64,000 nucleotides of DNA from Rhipicephalus microplus (GCF_043290135.1 NC_134705.1:99822239-99886238); one strand, 5' to 3'; positions 21,330-31,731 are shown, counted from the first letter of the stretch. Program-made: numbers and translations. The notes: generated by a model not told the origin, from the sequence alone.

Positions 21330-21670
21330 AAAAAAAATGGCAGCATATCCACGGGGTGAATGATGGAGAGTGGGGCGAAGCATCTGTCGGTCCATTCATT
21401 CTTGCTTCCGTCTGTCCTTGGGTCCGTGTGTGCGACCATCCATGCGTCCATCCGCCCGTCCGTGCGTGCGTCTGTTCGTGCATCCACACGTCCATTCGTG
21501 TGCCATCCCTGCGTTCGTTTATGCATCCGCCTCTGCGTCCATCCATGTGTCCATCCGTCCGTGCAGCCATCCGTGCGTTCGTCCATGCATCTGTCTGTGT
21601 GTCCGTTCGTCCATCTAGTCAACACTCCAAGCGCCACCATCTCGCATCTTTTCATCATATAATCCGCATA
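21330..21670 (+). repeat. Dispersed minisatellite-bearing repeat, copy 2
   Basis: atggcagcatatccacgggg, gtgaatgatggagagtgggg, then a tetranucleotide minisatellite (cgtc/catc/cgtg words, 21390-21615), then caacactccaagcgccaccatctcgc and ataatccgcatatag. Same order as 23718-24060. Confidence 0.85.
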
Positions 21671-21705
21671 TAGCCCCGCCGCGGTGGTCTAGCGGCTAGG
21701 CACAT
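21671..21705 (+). mobile_element. Truncated SINE head at the same position as in copy 3
   Basis: ccccgccgcggtggtctagc follows catatag exactly as the full SINE does at 24061. It then breaks off into unrelated sequence at ~21695. Confidence 0.7.
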
Positions 21706-21869
21706 AAGGCAAGACTAGGCGAAAAAATTGGCAGATCCCACGTACAGTGGGAATCGGTGATACGCGAAGTATAAATGAGAAATGTTATGTCACTTTAAAT
21801 TCAGCACAACCTTACGAGGTGGCCGTAAATGATGCCGTACATGACTTCCGTGTGAAGTTTATATAGGTC

Positions 21870-22110
21870 GTTTATCTTCGTCATCTATTCAGGTCACGTG
21901 ACACCCAATTTAGTATATGCTGAGCTAACGGAACGGCTGCGAGCACGCTGTTAGTGTGGTATGTTGTCATGTCCCTACATGACACGCGTGTCAGGATTAT
22001 CATATTTGCATCAGTCATATATTTCGTCATCCATTGACGTCATGTAACGCCGAATTCGGTATGTGTGGAGCTAGCAAAACGGCCGCGAGCGCTTCATGAA
22101 GGACCCAGTA
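21870..22110. repeat. 146-bp satellite, two degenerate units
   Basis: gctaacggaacggctgcgag at 21924 and gctagcaaaacggccgcgag at 22070 are 146 bases apart. Flanking words (tacatgacacgcgtgtc, atttcgtcatccattgacgt) match the main array at 25060-25960. Confidence 0.75.
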
Positions 22111-22493
22111 TATCCTAATGTAGCATTGACGCGCGCGCACGCTGGACACAGCGACGCTACGTTAGCAAAACGCGAGAACTCTATATACTCTGACGCCAGG
22201 CGCAACCAGCGTCCGTCGGCGTGGCCCGACGAAAAGCCGCGCGAAATGCGACATGCTGCATTTCGCGCCGATGCCATAGATTACAATACTCTCTGCCGAT
22301 GCGTTATTTAGAGAACATTGCGTCTCCCTCTCTTCGTGACGGACGTACGCTGGATGCGCTGAAACTTGCATGCGTCAAAGCAGCGCCTCCTATATTTTTG
22401 GGGCCTGCCGCGTTAGCTCCGCCACGCCCCCGCGCTCTCTCCCTTTACTCTCTGGATTCTGCCCCTAGACGCCGCTTGACAGCTCTGCGTTAC
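22111..22493. other. CpG-rich unassigned sequence
   Basis: High CpG around 22120-22270 (gacgcgcgcgcacgc; gcgtggcccgacgaaaagccgcgc). Overlapping frames on both strands look like composition effects. Confidence 0.4.
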
Positions 22494-22962
22494 CAGAGAG
22501 TTTTAGTACTGCGTACGCTGCGTACGTGGCGGCGTTGCGTACGTAAGGACGCCACGTTCTGCGTAGTGCACATGCGCAGACCGCAGCGCGCACGTATCGC
22601 ATTACGTACGCACGCATGAGATGCGTGCGTGCGTACGTATGAGGTGATCGCGGCGCTCTCGAACAAGTTCGCGACAGCACGAGACTTCGTTTTGCAAAAT
22701 GGCGGCATCGAAGGCAAGCACCGACCAGCTCTGTGGCTTACAATATGGCCATAATCTGGCTATAACACTCGGATTGGCTCACACTGGCTGTCAACACACG
22801 TGCTTCTATTTTGATCTACCGGATGGCGCAACACGCTTCTCGCTCGTTACGTACGCGGGTACTACGGCGTACTTAAAGCCGATTAGTGGCAAACGACGCC
22901 ACGTAACGCAAGGCGCTTGCGTGATGCGTACGTAGCACCATTCCGCAGTACTAAACTGCTCT
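22494..22962. mobile_element. TIR-bounded, GTACGC-rich non-autonomous element
   Basis: cagagagttttagtactgcg (22494-22513) is mirrored by cgcagtactaaactgctct (22944-22962). Both subterminal regions are dense in gcgtac / gtacgc / acgtgg words facing inward. The interior has one plus frame starting caaaATGGCGGC at 22699 (78 codons) with no recognised domain. The size (~469 bp) and lack of a transposase suggest a MITE or foldback element. Confidence 0.6.
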
Positions 22963-22975
22963 ATTATCCTTTACA

Positions 22976-23039
22976 GAGAGCCTTCACGTGCGCGCGTCTC
23001 CATGTTTTTACACGGAGACGCTCACACATGAAGGCTCCC
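22976..23039. repeat. Imperfect hairpin
   Basis: gagagccttcacgtgcgcgc then gtctccatg on the left pairs with cacggagacgctcacacatg then aaggctccc on the right, around a ttttta loop. About 28 bp per arm with a few mismatches. Confidence 0.7.
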
Positions 23040-23345
23040 TTATCCTCTAGCAGACGACGCTCACCGCCACTCGCACACCGGTTTTTTGCGCATTTTTTGT
23101 TGTCTGCTTAGAATAATTGCAAACCTGCCTCGGAGTTGTTACCATAATAATAAAAGAAGTAGTATTGACGTGTAAGAAATAATTATGGTGAACTAAACTA
23201 TCAATATGCTTCTTACCGGAGGGATAGTAGGCGTCCTAGTCACCTTGCAGACAATAAGTTTAACCCGTCTTTTGGTCGCAGTCGCAGTTGTAGGTCCGTC
23301 TATTTGCTTCAGTGGTGCTGTCATCCTGCTTTTTCATCGGTCACC

Positions 23346-23700
23346 ATGCGCTGCTGTTGCGTTCCGTTCTGCACTTCTAGCCAGCGAAAGAAAGAAGCAG
23401 GTGTGTCTTTTCACGAAATCCCAGCGAACACTGAGCTACGTGAACGATGGCTACGAGTTATCGCACGAAAGAACTAGGTGCCGAATTTCACTTCGAATCA
23501 CTCGGCCATGTGCAGCCTACATTTTGTGGAAACTGACTTTAGGGAAAGTGCATAAAGACGCACGCTGAAGCCTGATGCGGTGTTGAGTATTTCTCCACAT
23601 TACTCTTCCTACATGAGGAAGGAACCACCAAAGGTGAGAAGATGCAGAAGCACTAAGAAAAGAAAGCGCGATTCCTCAACGGACACGTTGGCAAGTCTGC
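23346..23700 (+). pseudogene. Degenerate THAP zinc-finger domain (P-element-type or THAP protein)
   Basis: The frame from ATG 23346 reads MRCCCVPFCTSSQRKKEAG, then VSFHEIPANTELRERWLRVI, then HSAMCSLHFVETDF. This is the THAP pattern: paired cysteines near the N-terminus, a conserved Trp, and C-X2-H near residue 60, followed by a basic region (MRKEPPKVRRCRSTKKRKRD). Stops at 23475 (TAG) and 23553 (TAA) break it. It merges into the minisatellite repeat at ~23710. THAP domains bind DNA; they occur in P-element transposases and in host regulators. No catalytic domain follows here, so which source it had cannot be told. Confidence 0.8.
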
Positions 23701-23717
23701 CAAAAAAAAAAATTGGA

Positions 23718-24059
23718 AAAAAATGGCAGCATATCCACGGGGTGAATGATGGAGAGTGGGGCAAACCATCCGTCCGTCCATTCGTTCTTGCTTCCGTCCA
23801 TTCATGCGTCCATCTGTGTGACCGTCCGTGCTTCCATCCGCTCAGCCGTGCGTGCATCTGTTCGTTTGTCCGCACGTCCATCCGGGCGTCTGTCCTTGTG
23901 TTCATCCAAGCATCCACTCCTGCGTCCGTCTATACGTCCATTCGTTCGTGCAGCCATCCGTGCGTCAATCCGTGCATCTGTCTGTGTGTCCGTTTGTCTA
24001 TCAAGTAAACACTCCAAGTACCACCATCTCGCATCTTTTCATCATATATTCGGCATATA
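23718..24059 (+). repeat. Dispersed minisatellite-bearing repeat, copy 3, left part
   Basis: Starts aaaaaatggcagcatatcc and carries the same tetranucleotide minisatellite (23770-24000) and the catctcgcatcttttcatca segment, ending at the SINE insertion. Confidence 0.85.
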
Positions 24060-24313
24060 GCCCCGCTGCGGTAGTCTAGTGGCTAAAGTACTCGGTTGCT
24101 GACCCTCAGGTTGCGGGATCGAATCCCGGCTGTGGCGGCTCCATTTCCGATGGAGGCGGAAATGTTGTAGGCCCGTGTGGTCAGATTTTGAAGCGCGTTA
24201 AAGAAACCCCAGAAAAATTTCTGGAGCCCTTCACTACGGCGTCTCTCATATTCATATAGTGGTTTTGGGATCGTAAACCCCACAAATCAATCAAACAAAT
24301 ATTCCGCATATAG
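24046..24313 (+). mobile_element. Ruka-like SINE inserted in copy 3, with target duplication
   Basis: Body 24061-24298: ccccgctgcggtagtctagt, gcgggatcgaatcccggc (B box), ccatttccgatggaggcgg, ctctcatattcatatagtgg, and the aatcaatcaaacaa tail. Duplication: atattcggcatatag (24046-24060) and atattccgcatatag (24299-24313), one mismatch in 15. Copy 1 of the host repeat lacks the SINE at this site. Confidence 0.92.
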
Positions 24314-24600
24314 AAGCACCGCCGTTCAGCGGACATTGTAAGAACTAAACAATAGGTGGCACACGCACACTTTCTTACGGCTTGCGCTTCGTGTGTACTT
24401 CCCACCTTTAACCACATCGAGTTCGTTGTATGTACTTGTTGACTGTATTCATGGCAATATGGCCCAACGCTCACTAAACCTTTTTAAAACCAAGAAGGTT
24501 ACGCCCAGCGAATATAACATAGCAATCCTTTCTTGTCAGATAGTGCTTAATATAAATGCCCATGGCTGCTAATGGGGAATGAGAGACAGGGGAATTCGGC
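24314..24600 (+). repeat. Dispersed minisatellite-bearing repeat, copy 3, right part
   Basis: Continues after the SINE with accgccgttcagcggacatt, ggtggcacacgcacac and ggttacgcccagcgaatata. It matches 19250-19530 in reverse complement. Confidence 0.8.
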
Positions 24601-25061
24601 TTTTAGTTAGCGCGCACGCAGCGAAGTTTTTATTGTTCAACGACACACAGGAGAAATCTCCAACCGGCACCACCTTGCAGGCCAAAACGCAAGACTGGTT
24701 AGGCACTACGAATACGATGAGGGACGAAGGGGTGCCGCTTTAAGGACGTTCGCCCCTAAAAGCCAGTGGCTGCGCCGCATCCCCCCATAGCAGTCGAGCA
24801 AAGAGAGGCCACGCGAGAGGGTAACAACCTGACGCCACCGCGCGGTCACACTGAGAGTGCCACTCGTAGAGTAATGGGAATGGGGACGATGCAACAAGCA
24901 CAAAAAAAGTAGAGGAGGCGCTGGTCAAACCGATGCAGGACGGCGCACGCCTGCGGATTTATCACACGGCTGGTGCCTGGCGTGGTAACGCCGGTGTGAC
25001 GCGATGGAATGAACGCCGGCAAGCATGCTCACCACGTCATGTCGAAAGGTATTGGCGCCTC
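24601..25061. other. Unassigned GC-moderate stretch
   Basis: Short minus frames only. No terminal repeats or domain motifs seen. Confidence 0.35.
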
Positions 25062-25960
25062 GATTGTAGGATGTGGTCATGTTCTCACAAGACACGCATC
25101 TAATGATTATTATATTTGCACCAGTCACATACCATCGTCATTCATTGGCATCACGTAATACCAAATTTGGCATATGCGAAGCTAGCTAAACGGCCGCGAG
25201 CGCATCATGAGTGTGGCATGTAGTCATGTCGTTACATGACACGCATCTTGCGATTATCATGTTTTAAAGCGTCAATTACCTATGTCGTCCATTCGCATCG
25301 CGTAATACCGATTTTGGAACATGTGAAGCTAGCGAAACGGCCGCGGGCGCATCAAGAGCACAGCATGTATCCATATTGTTACAATACACAGATCTCATGT
25401 TTATCATGTCTGCACAAATTTAATACTTTCGTCATTCATTCCCGTCCCATAATGCCGAATTTGGGTTAAGCAAAGCTAGCGAAACGGCTGCCAGCGCATC
25501 ATGGGCCTGGCATGTAGTTTGTTGTTACAGGACAACAACCTCAAGAATATCGTGTTTGCACCAGTCAAATACCTTCGTCATCCATTCACATTACGTAATA
25601 CCACATTTTGTATATGTGACGCTAGCCAAACGGCCATGAGCGCATCATGAGCGTAGCATGTAGTCATTTGTTACATGACATGAATTTCATGACTTTCATG
25701 TTAGGGTCTGTCGCTTTTGCTCGCCGTGCAATCATGTCATACCATACCAGTTTTGTAACATGCCATGTGAACGAAACCACCGCAAGAGCTGCAGGATCAT
25801 GAAATGTAAATCTTAACATTCAAGACATACATGGCGTAATTTTCATGTTATGACTAGTCAAATGTTTTTCATACAGTCATGTTATGCCATACCAATATTG
25901 GTATCGATACCATTATCGAAACGGTCAGGAGAGCTAAAGGCCATAGGCGGCTAGATAGAT
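25062..25960. repeat. Tandem satellite, ~146-147-bp monomers, six units
   Basis: The core gctagcNaaacggcc recurs at 25182, 25328, 25475, 25621, ~25766 (diverged) and ~25912 (diverged), at spacings of 146, 147, 146, 145 and 146. Each unit also contains catgtagtcat-type, acatgacacgcat-type and cgtcattcat-type words. The last unit leads into GATA repeats. Confidence 0.9.
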
Positions 25961-25979
25961 AGATAGATACATAGATAAG
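25951..25979. repeat. Short (GATA)n run closing the satellite
   Basis: ctagatagatagatagatac followed by aagctcaaactcgtc, the same junction as at 61-175. Confidence 0.9.
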
Positions 25980-27380
25980 CTCAAACTCGTCAAAGTCACG
26001 TAGAAATGCATTTTATTGTGCACTACATATCAATCTCGTCAAACCATTGTGCGTTGCATCTCTAATAGCCACTTGCCGCAGTGTTCCTTCTAGTGTATTA
26101 AACAAAACTCGGTGTCCTAGAGTGATGCGCACCCAAACATAGTGACATCTTCATAGCGGCATGATAAACTGCCGGCGTTCGGTGAAGGGAAGGGAGGGCT
26201 TTTTTTGCACGATTGGTGACAACATTTCGAAGCTAGCTGCTACTTGAAATGCGCCCATGTTTCTATTTCTTTGCCAATTTTGTTTAGGATTGAAACACTG
26301 AAACTCACCTGGATGTGTTCTTTCGTCAGGATTAACTATCTTTTATTTGATATTTAGCGTACTATTTACAGTAGCAGATTACAGCAACTCGATCTATAAA
26401 TGGGTACCACCAGAAAACAGCATGTTTCTTACAACTTAGGAGGGCAACACTTCTCCTGTCTTCATTGGCTAGCATTGCATTGCGGGAGCACCCACTCAAG
26501 CAATTGTCTAACCTCCCTGGGTGCATTAGAGAGATTGAGATAACTTTACCATAAAAAAATCACTCAATCGCATCAGGCATTTCCCGCTGCTTTAGACGTT
26601 GGCCGGAATGCCTTGAGGCACGGCAGTAGCAAGGGGTTCACTGATAATGTTTTCGTGGACTTTGTGATGTCTGCTCAGAGCAGAGCTGCCCGGAGTTTTA
26701 ATGTGTGCTAGCCGTCGTTCTGAGTCGGAAATGTCCACATAATATAGATGAACTGAGCCACCTCATCGAAAAATATGCGCTGGGCCCAGAAAACTTCTGC
26801 GTGCCACGTGTTGAAAAGCACTGAATTTCGAAGAAAACTCCGACTGTACAGGCTGAATTGACAAGTAGACCCAGAAAACAAGGTTATGGGGTGAAACAAT
26901 GGCACACGAATATCGGGGGCTATAACAGGTCACTGAAGGTGCACGTGCTTATCGAGTGTTCCGTGGCAGCGTTGGTGACATTAATTAGTACCTTTGGAAC
27001 TTCGTACTTTCGTATCAAGCGTCAAGAGGTGAAAATAGGCACACAGCAAGCATACTGCATTACACTGAAGGCTAATGGGCATTTGCCGTATCCAAAGAAA
27101 AGTCCATATCAGCCCGAAGTTCATACGAGCCATGATGAAATGGAACGAAAAGCGGACAGGGTGGTTTTGTGGTGATGAATTATTGTTTGCGGTCATTACT
27201 TTTTGAGTTTACGAGCTGAGCGGCATAGCAGTTCTGTAATAGAAAAAAAAAGGTTTATGTGTACTTTTAGGAAGGACTAAAAAACAAGTTACTCTTACGC
27301 AGTAACGTTACCTAACGCCTTGGAAAAACAATAAAGATAATTTCCTTAAACCCCCCAATAAGTTAGTAATATTTTCACTC
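25980..27380. other. Unassigned single-copy-looking sequence
   Basis: The longest plus frame (26858-27175, 105 codons) has no recognised motif and no clear splice or promoter context. Poly-A-signal-like words (caataaag at 27330) occur but are not diagnostic. Confidence 0.35.
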
Positions 27381-27528
27381 ACAATGCAGAAGCAGCAGCA
27401 GTTGAATACAGAAAATTCACTTTAATGGTACCAGAACACTGGCAAACTCATCGGAAGAGAACCTCGTCTTTTTTTCTCACTGCGCCTGTTCTTTGTTGTT
27501 CTCTTGGTGCTGCATTTTCAATGTGGCA
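27381..27528 (-). repeat. 3' LTR of gypsy A
   Basis: On its strand it starts TGCCACATTG right after the purine tract and ends TGCATTGT(GA). It aligns along its length with 31732-31876 (shared ccagaacactggcaaact, agagaacctcgtctttt) with several substitutions and small indels, clearly more diverged than the BEL LTR pair. Confidence 0.88.
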
Positions 27529-27600
27529 CTTTCCCCCCTCCAGAGAGCAGCGTCCCGATGCGCTTCTACGAAAGACGGTGTCGTAGATGTATTGTGTATA

Positions 27601-28798
27601 TCAGTCCGATAAATAGGGCTTCATTCGCACAACGTGCACGATTTCTGGTTTTTGCTGGCGAGTTGTCGAGGGGCTGTCAGGAACAACCACGTAATTAACG
27701 TCGCTGAGGCGTTGAAAAACTGTGTAGGGGCCAAAATACCTCTTCAGCACTTTTTCAGACAGTCCCCGGTGGCGGATAGGACTCCATACCCAGACTTTGT
27801 CACCGGGACGATAAACGACATAGCAATGTCGCAGATTATAACGTTGGGCGTCGTAATTTTGCAGCTGGGTGATTCGGACGCGTGCAAACTGCCTAGCTTC
27901 TTCTGTTTGTTGAGTGAAAGATGCAGCGTTCAAATCAGTGTCATTGCAGTGGTGCAGTAACATGGCGTCAAGCATCGTCGTCACTTCACGGCCATGATGG
28001 AGGCTGAATGGCGTTCTTCGTGCAGTTTCTTGCTGCGCTGTATTATTGGCGAACGTGATGTACGGTAGAATGTCGTCCCAGTTCTTGTGATCCACGTCCA
28101 CGTACATACTCAACATGTCGGCAATAGTCTTGTTGAGGCGTTCTGTTAAGCCGTTGGTTTATGGATGATAGGAAGTGGTTTTACGATGGGCTGTTCCACT
28201 GAGCTCAAGCACTGTCTTCAGGAGCGCGGCCATGAAAGCGGCACCTCGATTCGTTATTATGATTGTCGGAGCACCACGCCTCAGGACGATATTTTCTACA
28301 AAGAATCGTGCGGTTTCAATGGTGGTGCTACTTGACAAAGCCTTTGTTTCCGCGTAGCGCGTAAGATAATCAGTTGCGACTATTACCGACTTGTTTCCAG
28401 CATGGGAAGTCGGATATGGTCCCAGGAGATCTATTCCAATTTGGGAAAAAGGTACCGTGGGCACTCGAATTGTTTGTAATAGTCCAGCTGGTTCTAACTG
28501 TGGCGATTTTCATGGTTGGCAATCGAGGCACGTGCGCACGCAATGTTTCACAATAGCTGGTGTCTTGGCCAGTAGTATTTCTGTTGGACTCTGGCCAATG
28601 TGCGTGTGCATCTGAGATGACCGAACGTTGGCTCATCGTGGCAAGCACAAAGTATCTCCTCACGGATTGACGTAGGAATGACAAGTAGGTGGGTGCTTCC
28701 TCTGGGAGAAAAGTTCTTCTTACAGAGAACACCACTACGTAAGCAAAATGACGGCAGGCTCCTTGCAAATTTTCTAGGGACGGTTGTTGTCCGGCCAT
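27601..28798 (-). pseudogene. Gypsy A integrase
   Basis: Reading leftwards: a zinc-binding and linker region in broken frame, GIDLLGPYPTSHAGNKSV (first catalytic Asp), IITNRGAAF with Asn where the second catalytic Asp belongs, and YHP*TNGLTERLN with a stop at 28158-28160 (a CAA-to-TAA change) before the catalytic Glu. Then come ADMLSMYVDVDHKNWDDIL, PGDKVWVWSP, RYFGPYTVFQRLSDVNY and VHVVRMKPY. Integrates cDNA in active relatives; inactive here. Confidence 0.88.
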
Positions 28799-29445
28799 TC
28801 AAAAATTCAATAAGGGGAAGCAACTCGCTGTCTTCTTTCTGCTTGCACGATATTGCAGTGGTGTCGCCAACTCCTACAAACGCCATGCTGTCATCTTCTG
28901 TGTCATCGTCACGCCTTATCCGTGACCTTGATAAACAATCGGCGTCGGCATACTGCTGTTCGGACTTATACACGACCGTCATATCAAACTCTTGAAGGCG
29001 TAAGCTCCACCATGCAAGCCGACCAGACGGGTCTTTCAAGTTGGTCAGCCAGCAGAGGGAATGATGGCCGCTAGCTACGTGGAAGGAACGATCATAAAGG
29101 TACGGACGAAACTTCATAACCGCCCATATGACATCAAGACAATCTTTTTCCGTTGTGGAGTAGTTGGACTCGGCGCGGGAAAGCATCCAACTAGCATATG
29201 CGATCACACGCTCGGCTGAGTCTTGCCACTGGACGAGTAGAGCGCCTAAACCCACGTTGCTGGCTTCTGTGTGGACCATGGTAGGAGCATCTCGATCAAA
29301 GTGAGCAAGCACAGGCGGAGTCTGCAGGCGTTGTCGAAAATCGTCAAATGCCGCCTGTTGATCGTCGCCCCATGTAAACGAAACGTCCTCACTTGTAAGT
29401 CGTGTTAACGGCGAGGCTATGTGGAAGAAATGGGCAATAAACCTT
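28548..29445 (-). pseudogene. Gypsy A RT end, RNase H and integrase H2C2 region
   Basis: HIASPLTRLTSEDVSFTWG (RT/RNase H junction), MVHTEASNVGLGALLVQW (the usual Asp is Glu), NYSTTEKDCLDVIWAV, ASGHHSLCWLTNLKDPSGR (Asp replaced by Gly) and ADADCLSRSR, then HDEPTFGHLRCTRTLARVQ of the integrase zinc region. Two of the RNase H carboxylates are altered. Confidence 0.85.
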
Positions 29446-29707
29446 CGGTTGATTGATTGATTGGTTTGTGGGGTTAAATGTCCCAAAACCACGATTTGAT
29501 TATGAGAGACGCCGTAGTGGAAGGCTCCAGAAATCGGGACCACCTGGGGTTCTCTAACGTGCGCCCAAATCTGAGCACATGGGAATACAACATTTCCGCC
29601 TCCAACGGAAATGCAGCCGCTGCAGCCGGGATTTGCTCCCGCGACCTGCAGGTGAGCAGCCGAGCACCTTAGCCACAAGACCACCGCGGCGGAGCGCCAT
29701 AAACCTT
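29437..29707 (-). mobile_element. Ruka-like SINE inserted in gypsy A, with target duplication
   Basis: Minus-strand SINE: ccgccgcggtggtcttgtgg, cccgcgacctgc region, gcatttccgttggaggcgg, ctctcataatcaaatcgtgg, ccccacaaaccaatcaatca. Flanks ataaacctt at 29437-29445 and 29699-29707 match exactly, and extend to 12 bases with one mismatch. The gypsy reading frame (CAYNPRF / RFIAHFFHIAS) resumes across it. Confidence 0.93.
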
Positions 29708-29905
29708 GGGTTGTATGCGCATAGGACAAGGAAACGCCTGACTGCTTTCTTATCTGTTGGCACCGCAAATTTTCTGACGGCCGCAATCTTATTGGGATCA
29801 GATCGAACACATTCATGGCTCACCACATGGCCTAAAATTTGGAACGAAGGTACGGTCACATCGTCAATGACTCGCAGGGATTTTCAGTGTAGCGTTGCGC
29901 TTTGA
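29708..29905 (-). pseudogene. Gypsy A RT C-terminal segment (palm deleted)
   Basis: ILGHVVSHECVRSDPNKIAA, VRKFAVPTDKKAVRRFLVLC. This is the segment after the catalytic palm. Upstream on the minus strand the sequence passes directly to the protease, so the YLDD-containing region is absent. Confidence 0.82.
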
Positions 29906-30262
29906 GCCGCTGAAAAGGTCAGTACACCGTCCATATATTGATGATGACGTCATATTCACGCGAGAAATCCATCCCCAAGATTGCCTGTTTGCAACACTCA
30001 GAAAGAATAACGAAAGTTGTGACGAAGGATGCATCTCCTGTCTTCATTCTTGTGGTGCACTTTCCGGTAGGTGTGAGTAGCTGCCCTCCAGCTCCTCTAG
30101 TCTGCGGTCCTGTTCATTCCATTGTAACCCTACTGAGCTTGTCTGCCAGATTCTCACTCATTATTGAGAAATCCGCGCCAGTGTCGACCAATGCCATGAC
30201 GTTATATCCGTCAATCGTAATTGCAACTTCGGCAGTAATGACCCCATCTTTCGTCAATTCAT
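29906..30262 (-). pseudogene. Gypsy A aspartic protease
   Basis: The frame reads VITAEVAITIDGYNVM, ALVDTGADFSIMSENLADKL; the catalytic Asp-Thr-Gly codons are at 30177-30185. CKQAILGMDF follows, the C-terminal strand of retropepsins. One stop follows the flap region. There is no long ORF, so it is easy to miss. Confidence 0.8.
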
Positions 30263-30349
30263 TAAAATTGTGTCTTTCTTTGCTCGGCAGTATTGTGGGA
30301 TTCTCCGCACTTCAACGATTCGCAACCTTCCCTTCTGAGATCGCTGCTT

Positions 30350-31707
30350 TTAGTTTCCCTGGCGTGGACTAGGAGATCTCCCTTTTGGCATGTCAGTGGT
30401 GCTCCGTCTAGAAAATGGAGAATAACGCCCAAGAGAAGGTAAGCGCGACCAAAACCCAGGAGGAACATCCCGCGGGGTCATGACACTCGTGTCGACGTCA
30501 GGTGTTTCGTTGAAATGGCGCCAAGGAATAGTGGAGGGAAAGCATTGGTACCCTGCGATGCGGTACGGGCAACACCGAACTATGTGGCCTGCTTCCCCAC
30601 AATGAAAGCACAGGGGCCTATGGTCACGGGTACGCCAGATGTCAGTTTTGCGAAGTGGTGGCCACGTCGGTTTCGAAGTTTCTATGTAGTACCAAGGCGC
30701 TGTCGGCGGATGTTGCTGGTGGTACTGATGTGGTGTCGGCACGTTCGCTGGCTGTAGGTGGACTATGTCAGCATAGCTTGGCCTGGGAGTGCTCGTGTTC
30801 GGCTCAGGAAGTGAGAGCGCTTGCCTGATCTCCTGGCGTACAACTTCTGTTACTCAGGCGATCGCGCAGTCGTTCGGTTCGGCGAAGATCTTCTTGACCT
30901 CTTCTTGTACGATTTGTCGTAGTAGCTGGCGCAAAGAACTTTCATCGGGTGTTGTTGCTGTGATCGTGGCTGCCACGCTGATCGGTGCACTGTGGGTTGG
31001 GCGGTCATACTGGCGATAGTGTGCGATAGTGTGCGTTCGATAGATGTCGCCTCCTTGGAAAATTCAACAAATAAATTCGGGTTTCGTACAAGACCAGCTA
31101 AGAGCTGCTCCTTAATGCCCCGCATAAGGTGGCTAACCTTTTTGGCTTCGGGCATATTAGGATCTGCTCGACGAAATAGCCGCGACAAGTCCTCAACAAA
31201 CATCGTAACGAATTCATTTGGTTTCTGAATCCGTGACTCAATGAGTCGCTGTGCGATTTCTCGTCTTTCGGTGCTCGCGAACGTGTCGAGGAACTTCTGC
31301 CGGAACTCGTCCCAAGACGATCACACGCGAATCGTGAACCATGTTCGGGCTCCGTCTTGAAGCGGAAAATAAACGTAGCCCAATTTCTGTGTGGTGTTTC
31401 ACCCGTTAACATTTGCTTTGTGCTCGAATTCCTCAAGCCAGTCATGTGCGACCTCGTATGCGTTTCCATGGAAGTCAACCGGAAGTCGAGGGTTCAAAAC
31501 ACTCACCTGTGTCATGCTTGGGCTGGACATGTTGGGGCCAGTGCTTCCAGGCGCCGTCATGCTTTCTGGCACGGTCACGCTTTCCGGCAATGGACCGAAC
31601 TCTGCGCTGAGGCATAACAGGCGGCTGCTGCTGCGGTGAACGGGGGTGTCGATGCGGGGAAGTCTTTCAGGACTAGATGCGGGGCTGTTGTCAGGCGTCC
31701 CCAACAT
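30350..31707 (-). pseudogene. Gypsy A Gag
   Basis: N-terminus MLGTPDNSPASSPERLPR, then NPRLPVDFHGNAYEVAHDWLEEFEH in pieces, FVEDLSRLFRRADPNMPEAKK (capsid C-terminal part), and one CCHC knuckle CFHCGEAGHIVRCC at ~30575-30620 followed by a Ser/Arg-rich tail. At least two frameshifts (near 31400 and 30800) break it. Confidence 0.85.
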
Positions 31708-31711
31708 GTAC

Positions 31712-31731
31712 CGCGCCCCTCCACCAGTGTG
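31712..31731 (-). promoter_or_regulatory. Gypsy A primer-binding site
   Basis: Immediately after the 5' LTR the minus strand reads TGGTGGAGGGGCGCGG, complementary to a tRNA 3' end of the CCACCA type. The source tRNA is not determined. Confidence 0.55.

Noticed and set aside
22071..22371. Overlapping ORFs on both strands at ~22.1-22.4 kb
   Set aside because: The CpG-rich composition opens several frames at once; no motif or conservation evidence.
25062..25960. CRISPR-like array
   Set aside because: The whole 146-bp unit is repeated with drift and has no unique spacers; the genome is eukaryotic.
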